NCBI RefSeq assembly: GCF_017876515.1
Contig: NZ_JAGIOC010000001.1
Span: 3,906,001-3,970,000, forward strand
Direction: 5' to 3'
Origin: Brachybacterium fresconis
GTDB taxonomy: Bacteria > Actinomycetota > Actinomycetes > Actinomycetales > Dermabacteraceae
DNA length: 64,000 nucleotides
This document shows positions 33,278 to 42,004 of this stretch, piece by piece. Under the pieces are notes generated by a model that ran no database searches, was not told the DNA's origin, and worked only from the letters and a program-made list of their open reading frames with translations. Every line of letters begins with the position of its first letter. The first letter of the stretch is position 1. Made by a program: the position numbers and the translations under genes.

Positions 33278-34774
33278 TCACGCCCGGCAGGCCACCGTGA
33301 ACCCGCCGTCGTCGAACACGGTCCGATAGTCGCCGTCCCAGGTCTGCTCCGCCCAGGCCGCGATGTCCTCCGGGGGAAGACCGTCCCAGGAGAAGGCGTA
33401 CTCGTCGCTCAGCACGCAGTCGGGAACCCGCTGGTTGGGGCCGTGGATCCACTGCACGTCGTGGTCGGGGACGGCGTGGGCCATCAGGGTGATGTCCACG
33501 GCGAGCACGGCGCGGTCGGGGACGGCCTCGAGCGCCGCGGCGGCCGGTTCGGCGCGCCAGGTGGGCTCCCACTGCGAAGGGCGCACGACGTCGAGCAGCG
33601 GCATCGCCCCGCCCAGCACGAGGGTGACGGCGGCGGTGGCCGCGGTCGCCGTGATGCGGACCCGGCGTCCGGGCCGCGGGGCATCCCGGCGCTGCCAGCG
33701 GGTGGCGAGCCCGCTGCGTCGGTCGCCGAGCGCATCCAGCAGCGCTGCGAGCGCGATCGGCATCAGCACCGCGTCATAGTGCCAGCCCCATTCCCAGTAG
33801 AACTCGACGGTGCCGGTGAAGCGCCAGGCCAGCGTGGGGATCATGAGCAGGATGAGCGGGGAGCGAGCCCCGATGACACCGGCGGCCAGCAGCAGCATGG
33901 CGACGGTCACCCACTTCACCGGCGGCCAGAACACCTCCAGCGGCCCGCCGAGGTTGTCGGTGTAGTCGTACTGCCCGGCGGTGTTCAGCAGCGGCAGGAT
34001 CACGAAGGTGGACAGCACGAACCAGCCCGCGCCCCACCCCGCCAGGCCGATTCCCTCCCGCCGGTGAGCACGGTCCCGCAGTGCGATCAGCCCGCCGAGC
34101 AGCGCGACGGTCAGCCCGAGGTCCTCCTTGACCAGCACCAGCGGAGCCGCCCAGAGGACCGCGGCCAGCGGGCGGTCCCGCAGCAGAGCGGTCAGGGACA
34201 GGGCGAGCAGCGGCACCGCGAACGCGATCTCGTGGAACTGCACCGCGGCGGCGGACTGCAGCCCGAAGGAGAAGACGTAGGCCGCGCCGGCGAGCGACCC
34301 GAGGCCGGGGCCCAGCCGGTCGATCGCCAGACGGGTCAGCGGGATCGCCGAGACGGCGAACAGGAGCCCCTGGGTCCACAGCAGCGCTTCCCCGGAGGGC
34401 CAGGCCCACCACACCGGGGCCAGCAGCACCAGGATCGGATGGAAGTGATCGCCCAGCAGATTCACGGCGTCGCCCTTGATGGGGACGATCGGCGCCCGCA
34501 GCTCGCCGTAGGCCCGGGCCAGCTGCGTGAAGATCCCCAGGTCCCAGGAACGGGTGACGAGGTGGCGGAACTGCTGGCTGCCGAGCAGCCCGTAGGCGAG
34601 CGCGGCCAGCACGGCCAGCACCGGCGGGACCAGGCGCCGCGCCGTGGTGGGATCGGGGACGGGGCGATGCTCGGCCTCCGGCGGCGTCGTGGAGGCGTCG
34701 GCGGGGGAAGTCACGCAGGTGAGGGTATCGGGCTCGGCAGGGGCCGCAACCGGATCGAGACGCAGCGATTGCAT
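33278..34774 (-). CDS. DUF2079 polytopic membrane protein
   Basis: A 498-residue membrane protein with about ten helices. The segment FRHLVTRSWDLGIFTQLARAYGELRAP followed by NLLGDHFHPI and VQFHEIAFA matches the DUF2079 family, distantly related to GT-C glycosyltransferases; an Asp-Leu-Gly and a His-Glu pair in the first loops resemble their catalytic acidic positions. A soluble C-terminal domain (about 390-498) faces outward. Its function is unknown; cell-wall glycan assembly is possible. ATG 34774 is used; GTG 34714 is the alternative. Divergent from the subtilase gene. Confidence 0.85.
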   Translation of the reverse strand: MQSLRLDPVAAPAEPDTLTCVTSPADASTTPPEAEHRPVPDPTTARRLVPPVLAVLAALAYGLLGSQQFRHLVTRSWDLGIFTQLARAYGELRAPIVPIKGDAVNLLGDHFHPILVLLAPVWWAWPSGEALLWTQGLLFAVSAIPLTRLAIDRLGPGLGSLAGAAYVFSFGLQSAAAVQFHEIAFAVPLLALSLTALLRDRPLAAVLWAAPLVLVKEDLGLTVALLGGLIALRDRAHRREGIGLAGWGAGWFVLSTFVILPLLNTAGQYDYTDNLGGPLEVFWPPVKWVTVAMLLLAAGVIGARSPLILLMIPTLAWRFTGTVEFYWEWGWHYDAVLMPIALAALLDALGDRRSGLATRWQRRDAPRPGRRVRITATAATAAVTLVLGGAMPLLDVVRPSQWEPTWRAEPAAAALEAVPDRAVLAVDITLMAHAVPDHDVQWIHGPNQRVPDCVLSDEYAFSWDGLPPEDIAAWAEQTWDGDYRTVFDDGGFTVACRA

Positions 34775-34891
34775 GATTCGCCTGCGGATCGGGGAGAGCC
34801 GTGGTGAAATTCGTGGTGCCGGTGTGCACCGGGTTCCCGGGCGCGATGTGGCGCGGCACACCGTCCATCCCATCCCTGGAGGTCTGCAACG

Positions 34892-37576
34892 ATGCCCCTC
34901 GTCCGCCCTGTCCTGCCCAGACCCCGCGGAGCGCTCGCGGCCGCTGCCGGCGCGGCGCTCGTCGCCGGGCTCCTCGTGGCCCCGCCCGCGCTCGCCGACG
35001 GCGGTGATCCCGAGCTGCTCGGATCCGCCTCCGATCTCGGGGTCGAGGTCCCCACCCCGGACGACGTCCTGGATTCGACCGAGACCGCGATCCCGGGCCG
35101 CTGGCTCGTCGAGGTCTCGGGATCCCCGACGCTGAAGGGCGGCAGCTCCTCCGCCAACACGGCGCACCAGGACGAGGTCCGCCAGCGGGCCGAGGACGCC
35201 CAGATCTCGATGTCGGTCGAGGAATCCTTCGTCTCCGGCTGGAACGGCATGTCGGTGGAGATGAAGGACGCCGACGTGGCCAAGCTCCGCGACGTCGCGG
35301 GCGTCGAGGCGGTCTACCCGGTTCTCGAGGTCCGGGCGCCGGAGCCCTCCGACGCCGCCCCGCAGGACGTGTACGGCAACGCCATGACGGGCGTCGATCA
35401 GGTCCAGGAGGTCGACGGCCTCACCGGTGAGGGCGTCACCGTCGCCGTGATCGACTCCGGCATCGACTACAACAACCCAGACCTCGGCGGCTCCGGGGTC
35501 GACGACCAGACGGCGGACTTCCCCGGCGAGCGCGTGGTCGGAGGCTACGACTACGTCGGCGACGACTACGACTCCTCCGCCGGGGACGCACCGCAGCCGG
35601 ATGCGTACCCCGACGACTGCGGGGGCCACGGCACCCACGTCGCCGGCATCATCGGTGCCGACGGCGAGGTGACCGGCGTGGCCCCGGAGGCCGACTTCCT
35701 GGCCTACCGCATCTTCGGCTGCGACGGGACGAGCAGCACCGACGTGATCCTCGAGGCGATGGAGCAGGCCGCGGCCGACGGCGCCGACGTGGTGAACATG
35801 TCGCTCGGTGCCAGCTTCGTGACCTGGCAGGACTACCCGACGGCGCAGCTGTCCGACGCGCTCACCGCGACCGGTGTCACCGTCGTCATCTCCGCCGGCA
35901 ACGAGGGTGAGGCCGGCACCTTCTCCAGCGGCGCCCCCGGGGTCGCGGCCGATGCGATCACGGTCGCCTCGGTGGACAACACCCACCGTCGGTCGCCCTA
36001 CGCCACGGCGGCCGGGGCGGAGCGGGCATACGCCTCGGCAGAAGGCGCCCCGGATGCACCGACCTCCGGCGAGCTCGCGCTCGTGAGCGCCGGCGCGCCC
36101 GGCACCGCAGCCGCACAGGCCTGCGATCCCGCCGCCGTCGCCCCGGCCTCCGGCCCCGGTCAGGCCCTGCTGGTCGAACGCGGGGTCTGCGCGTTCTACG
36201 ACAAGGCCTTCGCCGGGCAGTCCGCGGGCTATGACGCCGTGATCCTGTACAACAACTCGCCCGGCGCCGTGAACCCGACGGTCGCGGGAGACCCCGCGAT
36301 CACCGTCCCGGTGGTCATGATCGGTCAGGCCGACGGTCTCGCCCTGCAGGACGCGCTCGCCGCCGGCGAGGTCACGTGGGCCTGGCAGGAGGGAGCCACC
36401 ACGGTGGAGAACGCGACCGGTGGCCTGGTCTCGACCTTCTCCTCCTACGGGCTCACCGCCGAGCTGGCGCTGAAGCCGGACATCGCCGCCCCCGGCGGGT
36501 CGATCTGGTCGACGCTCCCGCTCGAGCAGGGCGGGCACGGCTCCATGTCGGGCACCTCGATGGCGGCCCCGCACGTCGCCGGCGCCGCCGCGCTGCTGCT
36601 GGAGTCGGACCCGACGCTGGATCCCCAGGGCGTCAAGACCGCGATGATGAACACCGCGGATCCGCTGACCTGGTCGCTGATGCCGGATCAGGGCTACCTC
36701 GAGCCGGTCCACCGTCAGGGTGCCGGTCTGCTGGACATGGTCGAGGCCGTGCACACCACGACCACCGTCGAGGAGCCGTCCATCTCCCTCGGCGAGGGCG
36801 AGGACGGTCCCCGGACCGTCACGGTGAACGTCACCAACTCCTCCGACCAGGAGAAGACCTATGACGTCGGCATCCGCCACGGCATCGCCACCGGTGCCCC
36901 GACCTACGATCCGTCCTTCTACGTGGCCGACGGGATCGCCGAGCCGTCGGCCTCGTCCGTGACGGTTCCGGCGCAGGGCTCCTCCGAGGTCACCGTGACG
37001 CTCGGGGAGGACTTCGGCGTGGACGGCCACATCTACGGCGGCTGGGTGACGCTCACCGGCGCCGACGAGGACCTCGTGGTCCCGTACGCGGGCCTGTCGG
37101 GCGATTACCAGGCGCTGCCCGTGCTGGATGACCAGGGGATGGGACTGCCCGTCCTCGGCGTGAGCGACGGGGCCGGCGGCGTGCTGCTGGATCCGGACGG
37201 CGGGCACACCTACACGATGCAGAACGGTGACGTCCCGTATCTCGCGTACTACTTCCAGTATCCGGTCGAGCGGCTCGAGGTCCGCGCCTACTGGATCAAT
37301 GGGGGCGGGAAGGCCAAGCTGGTCAATCCCTCGGTCGGGCTGATCGACGCGGCCGATCACCTCGGTCGTTCGGGCGAGCCCGAGGTCTTCGCCTGGGACG
37401 GCAGCTACGCGCTGAAGAACCAGAAGTCGAAGACGGTGAAGAACCGGGACTACATCCTTCAGATGCGGGTGCTGAAGCCGCTCGGTGATCCGGACGACCC
37501 GGACCACTGGGAGACCTACACCTCCCCGCGGTTCACGATCGACAACCCGGATCCGCCGAAGCCCGGCGCCCGCTGA
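34892..37576 (+). CDS. Secreted subtilisin-like protease (S8) with PA domain
   Basis: An 894-residue exported protease. Order: Sec signal peptide ending near ALA-DGG (residue 35), inhibitor_I9-like prodomain (about 55-150), catalytic domain with Asp about 187 (VIDSGID), His about 246 (GGHGTHVAG), oxyanion Asn (ISAGNEG) and Ser about 554 (GTSMAAPHVAG), an inserted PA domain (about 385-500), and C-terminal beta-sandwich regions. The layout is that of large lactocepin/C5a-peptidase-like enzymes that degrade extracellular proteins. No cell-wall anchor motif, so it is probably released. It converges on the sialidases with a strong terminator between. Confidence 0.95.
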   Translation: MPLVRPVLPRPRGALAAAAGAALVAGLLVAPPALADGGDPELLGSASDLGVEVPTPDDVLDSTETAIPGRWLVEVSGSPTLKGGSSSANTAHQDEVRQRAEDAQISMSVEESFVSGWNGMSVEMKDADVAKLRDVAGVEAVYPVLEVRAPEPSDAAPQDVYGNAMTGVDQVQEVDGLTGEGVTVAVIDSGIDYNNPDLGGSGVDDQTADFPGERVVGGYDYVGDDYDSSAGDAPQPDAYPDDCGGHGTHVAGIIGADGEVTGVAPEADFLAYRIFGCDGTSSTDVILEAMEQAAADGADVVNMSLGASFVTWQDYPTAQLSDALTATGVTVVISAGNEGEAGTFSSGAPGVAADAITVASVDNTHRRSPYATAAGAERAYASAEGAPDAPTSGELALVSAGAPGTAAAQACDPAAVAPASGPGQALLVERGVCAFYDKAFAGQSAGYDAVILYNNSPGAVNPTVAGDPAITVPVVMIGQADGLALQDALAAGEVTWAWQEGATTVENATGGLVSTFSSYGLTAELALKPDIAAPGGSIWSTLPLEQGGHGSMSGTSMAAPHVAGAAALLLESDPTLDPQGVKTAMMNTADPLTWSLMPDQGYLEPVHRQGAGLLDMVEAVHTTTTVEEPSISLGEGEDGPRTVTVNVTNSSDQEKTYDVGIRHGIATGAPTYDPSFYVADGIAEPSASSVTVPAQGSSEVTVTLGEDFGVDGHIYGGWVTLTGADEDLVVPYAGLSGDYQALPVLDDQGMGLPVLGVSDGAGGVLLDPDGGHTYTMQNGDVPYLAYYFQYPVERLEVRAYWINGGGKAKLVNPSVGLIDAADHLGRSGEPEVFAWDGSYALKNQKSKTVKNRDYILQMRVLKPLGDPDDPDHWETYTSPRFTIDNPDPPKPGAR

Positions 37577-37624
37577 GCCGGGACCGGGGCCGGCTCAGCA
37601 CCCGGCCCGCCGGCCGGGTCCGAC

Positions 37625-37667
37625 GACGAGGGCGGCGGCACCCATCCAGGGTGTCGCCGCCCTCGTC
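37625..37667. terminator. Long bidirectional hairpin terminator
   Basis: A 19-bp stem with one G-T wobble (left arm begins GACGAGGGCGGCG, right arm ends CGCCGCCCTCGTC) and a 5-nt loop lies between the convergent subtilase (stop 37576) and second sialidase (stop 37693) genes. Confidence 0.85.
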
Positions 37668-37692
37668 CGTCCGGTGGGGACGGTGCGAGCTG

Positions 37693-38856
37693 CTACATCT
37701 CGAGCGGCTGCGCCTCGCTGCTCGCCGCCTCGAGCTGCTCCGCCTCGAGCTGCTCCGCCTCGACCCGGACGAAGCGGATCTCGCGCGACTCGACCTCCCA
37801 GAGGACCCCGATCGCCCCGTCGTCCAGCGGCTGCACCACCGAGTAGTCCAGCGGACCCGGCTCGAACACGAGTGCTTCGGTCCAGCTCGCCCCGTCGTCC
37901 GCGGACCTGCTGAGGGTCCCTCGGATCCGAGCGAAGCGGTCCCAGGAGCTGCTGAAGAGCAGCATCCGCGAGCGCGGATCCGCGGGATCGGCATCGGGGA
38001 AGCGCCGGGCCAGCTGGGCGTTGTTGCCGGGGTCCACGAACTGCTCGTCGATGCCGCGGTCCTCCCAGGTCGCGCCGCCGTCACCGGAGACCGCGACCCG
38101 GCGGTGCCCGCCGCGGGCGTGATCGCGGGAGTTCAGCAGCACCTGCCCGTCGGAGAGCTCCACGATCGTGGTCTCGTCCATGTCCTCGCCGACGGCCTCG
38201 CCCCGCTGCCACGTCTGCCCGTGATCGTCGGAGAACAGCACATAGGAGCGGACCACCTCGCGGGTCCCGTCGGCCCAGAACCATCCGCAGTAGGGCTGCA
38301 GCAGGCGCCCGGCGTGCGGACCGCGGCGCAGCTGGAGCCCGGCCCCCGAGGTGGGGAACGCCGTGCGCATCAGCTCCGGTGGTGCGGCGACGGCGGTGAC
38401 GGAGCGGTACGACCAGGTCCGGCCCTGGTCGACGCTGGTGGCGACGGCCGAGCCGAGCACGTCGCGGTCGGCGTCGTCGGTCCCGGCCGCCGCGTCCCAG
38501 ACCCCGCGATCCTTCGCATGGGTGTGGAACACGTGCAGCGCACCGGTCTCGCGGTCCCGGACGAAGCTGGGGTCGCAGTACCAGTGCCGCCCCTCGCGAT
38601 CCGCTGCGCGCAGCGTCTCGAAAGATCCCCAGGTGCGGCCGCCGTCCAGCGAGCGGCGCTGGACCAGGCCGGTCGGGTCGGGCACGTCCTGCCCGGTGTC
38701 GCGCCCGTCGAAGGCGGCCAGGACCTGGCCGTCCCCGAGATGGACCAGGCCCACGATGCGATAGCGCGGCCACGGCCCCTCCCCGGCCCGGGCCAGGACC
38801 GTGTGGGGGAGCGGGGCATCCGGGACCGGGGCGGGGCTGTGGCCGAGGGAGATCAC
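37693..38856 (-). CDS. Sialidase (BNR repeat) without signal peptide
   Basis: A 387-residue six-bladed propeller sialidase (GH33-like). Five Asp-box motifs are visible (SLDGGRTW, SVDQGRTW, SDDHGQTW, SGDGGATW, SADDGASW). The N-terminal arginine motif, usually FRIP, reads YRIV; the acid/base Asp (AAFDGRD) and a candidate nucleophile Tyr (DYSVVQPL) are present. No signal peptide is visible, unlike the neighbouring sialidase, with which it shares blocks such as ELSDG, NSRDH and DPGNNAQ. GTG 38856 is chosen because it gives a GTGA overlap with the upstream stop; TTG 38871 is possible. The C-terminus is a short EQLEA repeat from a 15-bp array. Confidence 0.84.
   Translation of the reverse strand: MISLGHSPAPVPDAPLPHTVLARAGEGPWPRYRIVGLVHLGDGQVLAAFDGRDTGQDVPDPTGLVQRRSLDGGRTWGSFETLRAADREGRHWYCDPSFVRDRETGALHVFHTHAKDRGVWDAAAGTDDADRDVLGSAVATSVDQGRTWSYRSVTAVAAPPELMRTAFPTSGAGLQLRRGPHAGRLLQPYCGWFWADGTREVVRSYVLFSDDHGQTWQRGEAVGEDMDETTIVELSDGQVLLNSRDHARGGHRRVAVSGDGGATWEDRGIDEQFVDPGNNAQLARRFPDADPADPRSRMLLFSSSWDRFARIRGTLSRSADDGASWTEALVFEPGPLDYSVVQPLDDGAIGVLWEVESREIRFVRVEAEQLEAEQLEAASSEAQPLEM
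37726..37770. repeat. 15-bp repeats at sialidase 3' end
   Basis: Two perfect copies of CGCCTCGAGCTGCTC (37726-37740, 37741-37755) and a diverged third encode the repeated EAEQL pentapeptide near the C-terminus of the second sialidase. Confidence 0.85.
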
Positions 38857-40067
38857 CGCGAGAGGATCCAATCCACGTCGAGTCGGGCGAAGGTGATGGT
38901 CGAGTCCGCAGCTTCGTACAGCAGAGCGTATTCATCGCGTCCGATCGCGATGATCACGGAGTACTGGCAGACGCCGGGATCGAAGACGCGCTTGCGCTCC
39001 CAGGTGGCGCCGTCATCGGTCGAGATCTCGATCGTGCCGTTCACGCGGTCGTCGGGCTCGTGGTCCGCGTGGGAGAACAGCAGGACGCGGGCCTTCGCGG
39101 AGCCCTGCGGCGCATCCGGGTAGGCCCGAGTGATCTGCGCGTTGTTGCCCGGATCCCGCAGGGACGGGTCGCGGTGCAGGTCCTGCCAGGTCTCGCCGCC
39201 GTCGTGGCTGAGCGCCACCCACCGGTGCCCGGTGCGCACATGCTCGCGGGAGTTCATCATCAGCGTGCCGTCGGAGAGCTCGACGACCTTGTTCTCGTCC
39301 ATCTCGGTGCCGACCGGGGTGCCCATGGTCCAGCTCTGCCCGTGGTCGTCGGAGTAGACGGAGTAGGCCTGGACGATCTCGCCGTCGCCGTCGCCGCGGA
39401 AGAACCCCGCGTACTGCTGGATCAGGCGGCCCGCGTGCTTTCCGAAGCGCAGCTGGATGCCGGCGCCGGAGGAGGCGAAGGTGGCACGGCAGTCCGCCGG
39501 CTTGACGATCTCGGTGACCGAGCGGTGCTCCCAGGTCTCGCCCGAGTCGCGGCTGACGGAGAGGTTGGCGCTGAGCACGTCGCGGTCCTCGTCGTCGTTG
39601 CCGTACTGCCCGTTCCACACCCCGGTGTCCTTCGAGAACACGCAGAAGCAGTAGATCAGACCGGCCTCCCGGTCGACCACATAGGACGGGTCGGAGTAGC
39701 CGAGCTTCTCGCCGGGCACGTCGGACTCGAAGCCCTGACGCACCACCGTCGGCTCGCCCCAGGTGTGCCCGCCGTCTCGGGAGCGGCGCTGCCACACGGA
39801 GTTCGGCGCCGGCGCGTCCCCGAAGCCGGGACGCTTGTCGAAGGCGGCCAGCAGGTCACCGTTGGGGGCGACGGCCAGGGCGGGGATGCGGAAGTTGTCC
39901 ACGCCCTGGTAACCGGACCAGGCCAGCGCCTGGTCCTCGTAGGTGCCGTGGCGGCGGCCGTTCTCCTTCGGCGGGGGCAGCGCCCCGGCGGCAGCGGTGC
40001 CGGCCCCGAGCGCGGTCACGGCGGCGGCCGTTCCGAGCAGGCCACGTCGGGTCAGGTGGTCATCCAT
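38853..40067 (-). CDS. Secreted sialidase with twin-arginine leader
   Basis: A 404-residue exo-alpha-sialidase that removes terminal sialic acid from glycans outside the cell. The leader TRRGLLGTAAAVTALGAG is a twin-arginine signal ending near AAAGA. The catalytic arginine motif FRIPAL, Asp in AAFDKRP, and Tyr in CQYSVI are present, with Asp boxes SRDGGHTW, SRDSGETW, SDDHGQSW, SHDGGETW and STDDGATW. ATG 40067 is preferred: AAGGAG stands 6 bp upstream, whereas ATG 40082 has no ribosome site. It overlaps the second sialidase by 4 bp and lies downstream of nanE, separated by a long inverted repeat. Confidence 0.93.
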   Translation of the reverse strand: MDDHLTRRGLLGTAAAVTALGAGTAAAGALPPPKENGRRHGTYEDQALAWSGYQGVDNFRIPALAVAPNGDLLAAFDKRPGFGDAPAPNSVWQRRSRDGGHTWGEPTVVRQGFESDVPGEKLGYSDPSYVVDREAGLIYCFCVFSKDTGVWNGQYGNDDEDRDVLSANLSVSRDSGETWEHRSVTEIVKPADCRATFASSGAGIQLRFGKHAGRLIQQYAGFFRGDGDGEIVQAYSVYSDDHGQSWTMGTPVGTEMDENKVVELSDGTLMMNSREHVRTGHRWVALSHDGGETWQDLHRDPSLRDPGNNAQITRAYPDAPQGSAKARVLLFSHADHEPDDRVNGTIEISTDDGATWERKRVFDPGVCQYSVIIAIGRDEYALLYEAADSTITFARLDVDWILSR

Positions 40068-40104
40068 CAGGTACTCCTTCATCGGGATGGGGGTCTTCTG
40101 ACAG

Positions 40105-40125
40105 CTCGCCCCGTCAGGGGGCGAG
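40105..40125 (-). promoter_or_regulatory. Leader hairpin upstream of the secreted sialidase
   Basis: CTCGCCCC (40105-40112) pairs with GGGGCGAG (40118-40125) around a 5-nt loop, about 40 nt before the sialidase start. It may be an mRNA-end stabiliser or weak terminator; role unknown. Confidence 0.4.
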
Positions 40126-40139
40126 AGTGGGTGGCTGCG

Positions 40140-40206
40140 AACTTTCGTCGCTCAGCGTGACCTCAACGCCTCTATGCGGTTGAGGTCACGCAAGGCGACG
40201 AAAGTT
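40140..40206. repeat. Long near-perfect inverted repeat
   Basis: Two 28-nt arms (40140-40167 and 40179-40206) differ at only three bases around an 11-nt loop. Each arm has two parts: an outer AACTTTCGTCG and an inner GCGTGACCTCAAC on the left, mirrored on the right, with the mismatches grouped between them. It lies between nanE and the secreted sialidase on the minus strand. It could be a terminator or attenuator, a regulator site, or a mobile palindromic element. Confidence 0.9.
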
Positions 40207-40209
40207 TGC

Positions 40210-40273
40210 AGGTCGGGGGCAGGACAGGTCGGGGGCAGGGCAGGTCGGGGGCGGGACAGGTTGAAGGCAGGAA
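40210..40273. repeat. 16-bp tandem repeats, four copies
   Basis: Units AGGTCGGGGGCAGGAC at 40210, 40226 and 40242 are near identical; a fourth at 40258 is diverged. The array adjoins the inverted repeat and fills the gap up to the nanE 3' end. Confidence 0.9.
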
Positions 40274-40329
40274 CTGGTCCGGGGGTGATGCGTGCCGGGG
40301 CGGGGCCGGGCGCTGTCCTTCGGGACGGG

Positions 40330-41013
40330 TCAGCTGCTGGTGACGGCATCGTGGAACCAGGTGGTGAGGGTGGTGGGGTGGGTGATGGCGGTGCCGACGA
40401 CGACGGCGTGGGCGCCGGCGGTGCGGCAGGCGGCGGCTTGGGCGGGGGTGTGGACGCGGCCCTCGGCGATCAGCACGGAGCTGCTGGGGAGCTGGTCGGC
40501 GAGACGGCGCAGCAGGTCGAGGTCGGGGCCGGTGGTCGTGGGTCGGGCTCGGGTGTAGCCGGCGAGGGTGGTGCCGATGAGGTCGATGCCGAGGTCGGCG
40601 GCGGCGAGGGCGGAGTCGACGGAGTCGCAGTCGGCCATGAGGGGGCCGTCGAAGCGTTCGCGCACTGCGGTGATGGTTTGTTCGAGCGTGCGGCCGTCGG
40701 GGCGGTCGCGCCGGGTGCCGTCCAGGGCGAGGATGTCGGCGCCGGCGTCGATCACGGCGAGGCAGTGCTCCAGGGTGGGGGTGATGAACACGCCCTCGGC
40801 GCCGTCCTTCCAGATTCCGATGACGGGCTCGTCGACGGCGTCCTGGACGGCGCGGATGTCCTGCAGGCCCTGGGCGCGGACGGCGGATGCGCCGCCGGCG
40901 CTGACGGCGGCGGCGACCTGGGCCATGGTGCGCGGATCGCGCATCGGCTCCCCGGGGTAGGCCTGGCAGGAGACGATCAACGAGCCCTCGAGCGGAGCGA
41001 TCAGGGGGTGCAT
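40330..41013 (-). CDS. nanE: N-acetylmannosamine-6-phosphate 2-epimerase
   Basis: A 227-residue TIM-barrel enzyme converting ManNAc-6-P to GlcNAc-6-P, the last committed step of sialic-acid breakdown. Signatures seen: IVSCQAYPGEPM, GASAVRAQG, GIWKDG...FITPT, the catalytic-region segment MADCDSVDSALAAADLGID, IGTTLAGYT, and AEGRVHTPAQA followed by VVVGTAITHP. The start ATG 41013 is preceded by AAAGG. It lies 37 bp after the ROK kinase gene in the nan operon. Confidence 0.95.
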   Translation of the reverse strand: MHPLIAPLEGSLIVSCQAYPGEPMRDPRTMAQVAAAVSAGGASAVRAQGLQDIRAVQDAVDEPVIGIWKDGAEGVFITPTLEHCLAVIDAGADILALDGTRRDRPDGRTLEQTITAVRERFDGPLMADCDSVDSALAAADLGIDLIGTTLAGYTRARPTTTGPDLDLLRRLADQLPSSSVLIAEGRVHTPAQAAACRTAGAHAVVVGTAITHPTTLTTWFHDAVTSS

Positions 41014-41050
41014 ACGGGACCTTTCACCGGGAGAACGGGGGACGGAGGGA

Positions 41051-42004
41051 TCAGGAGGCGCGCAGCGCGTCCTCGGCGCGGGCGGCGGCGCCCAGCAGCG
41101 CGGCATGGTTCCCGGCGCGGGCGGCGAGCACCGGGGTGTCGGCCACGACGTCCATAGCATCGTGCGCGATCCCCTCGGACACGGCGTCGCGCCAGAGGCT
41201 CTCGGCCTCGCTCACCCCACCGGTCAGCGCCACCACCTCCGCATCCAGCACGTTCAGCAGGCCGCCGATCGTCCGGCCGGTCGCGACGGCGGCGATCCGG
41301 TACGCCTCGCACGCCGTCCGGTCACCACCCCGGGCGGCCCGGGCGAGGGCGTGGCCGTCGGCCGGTGCGGGATCGGCGCCCAGCCGCCGGGCCAGCCGCA
41401 CGATCCCCGGGCCGGAGGCGAGGCCCTCGAGGTGGCCGGTGCGACCGCAGGGGCAGGGCACGCCCTCGGCCTCGGGCACCGCCAGATGGCCGATGTGCCC
41501 GGCGGCGCCGCGGGAGCCCAGCACGGGGGAGCCGTCCAGGACCTGGCAGCCGCCGATCCCGGTGCCGACGGCGACCAGCAGCAGGGAGGCGCGCCCGCGA
41601 CCGACCCCGAAGCGGGCCTCGCCGAGTCCGTGGGCGTGCACATCGTTCAGCACGCTGACCGGGACCGCGAAGCGCTCGAGGACGACCGGTGCGATCGCGG
41701 TCCCGGCCCAGCCGGTCAGCGCATCGGTGGCATGGGTGACCGCGCCGCGGGCGGTGTCGATCACGCCGGCCGAGGAGATCCCCACCGCCCGGATCGCGGC
41801 GCCGCCGCGCACCTGCTCGGCCAGCTCGAGCGCGGCGTCGAGGATCGCCGCAGCGCCCTCCGTCGCGGGGGTGGCCACGGTGGCGACGCGCTCGACCCGT
41901 GGGGCCGAGGAGACACGCGCCCCGCCATCGCCCCCCGCCCCGGTGACCAGGGCGGCACGGATCTTGGTGCCCCCGAGGTCGAGGGCGAGGACCGGATCAG
42001 ACAC
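41051..42004 (-). CDS. nanK: ROK-family sugar kinase, probable N-acetylmannosamine kinase
   Basis: A 317-residue kinase that should phosphorylate ManNAc with ATP. Seen: the N-terminal phosphate motif LDLGGTKIRAALV, GTGIGG, and the ROK zinc motif as CPCGRTGHLE, where histidine takes the place of the third cysteine. No DNA-binding domain, so it is an enzyme and not a repressor. GTG start overlapping the end of nanA by 8 bp. The assignment to ManNAc rests on its place between nanA and nanE. Confidence 0.9.
   Translation of the reverse strand: MSDPVLALDLGGTKIRAALVTGAGGDGGARVSSAPRVERVATVATPATEGAAAILDAALELAEQVRGGAAIRAVGISSAGVIDTARGAVTHATDALTGWAGTAIAPVVLERFAVPVSVLNDVHAHGLGEARFGVGRGRASLLLVAVGTGIGGCQVLDGSPVLGSRGAAGHIGHLAVPEAEGVPCPCGRTGHLEGLASGPGIVRLARRLGADPAPADGHALARAARGGDRTACEAYRIAAVATGRTIGGLLNVLDAEVVALTGGVSEAESLWRDAVSEGIAHDAMDVVADTPVLAARAGNHAALLGAAARAEDALRAS

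Noticed and set aside
34775..37507. Minus-strand extension of the DUF2079 gene through the subtilase
   Set aside because: It would bury a complete subtilase with catalytic triad; the DUF2079 homology starts after 34774.
40068..40082. Earlier ATG (40082) for the secreted sialidase
   Set aside because: No ribosome site precedes it, while AAGGAG lies 6 bp before ATG 40067, and the twin-arginine leader is complete from 40067.
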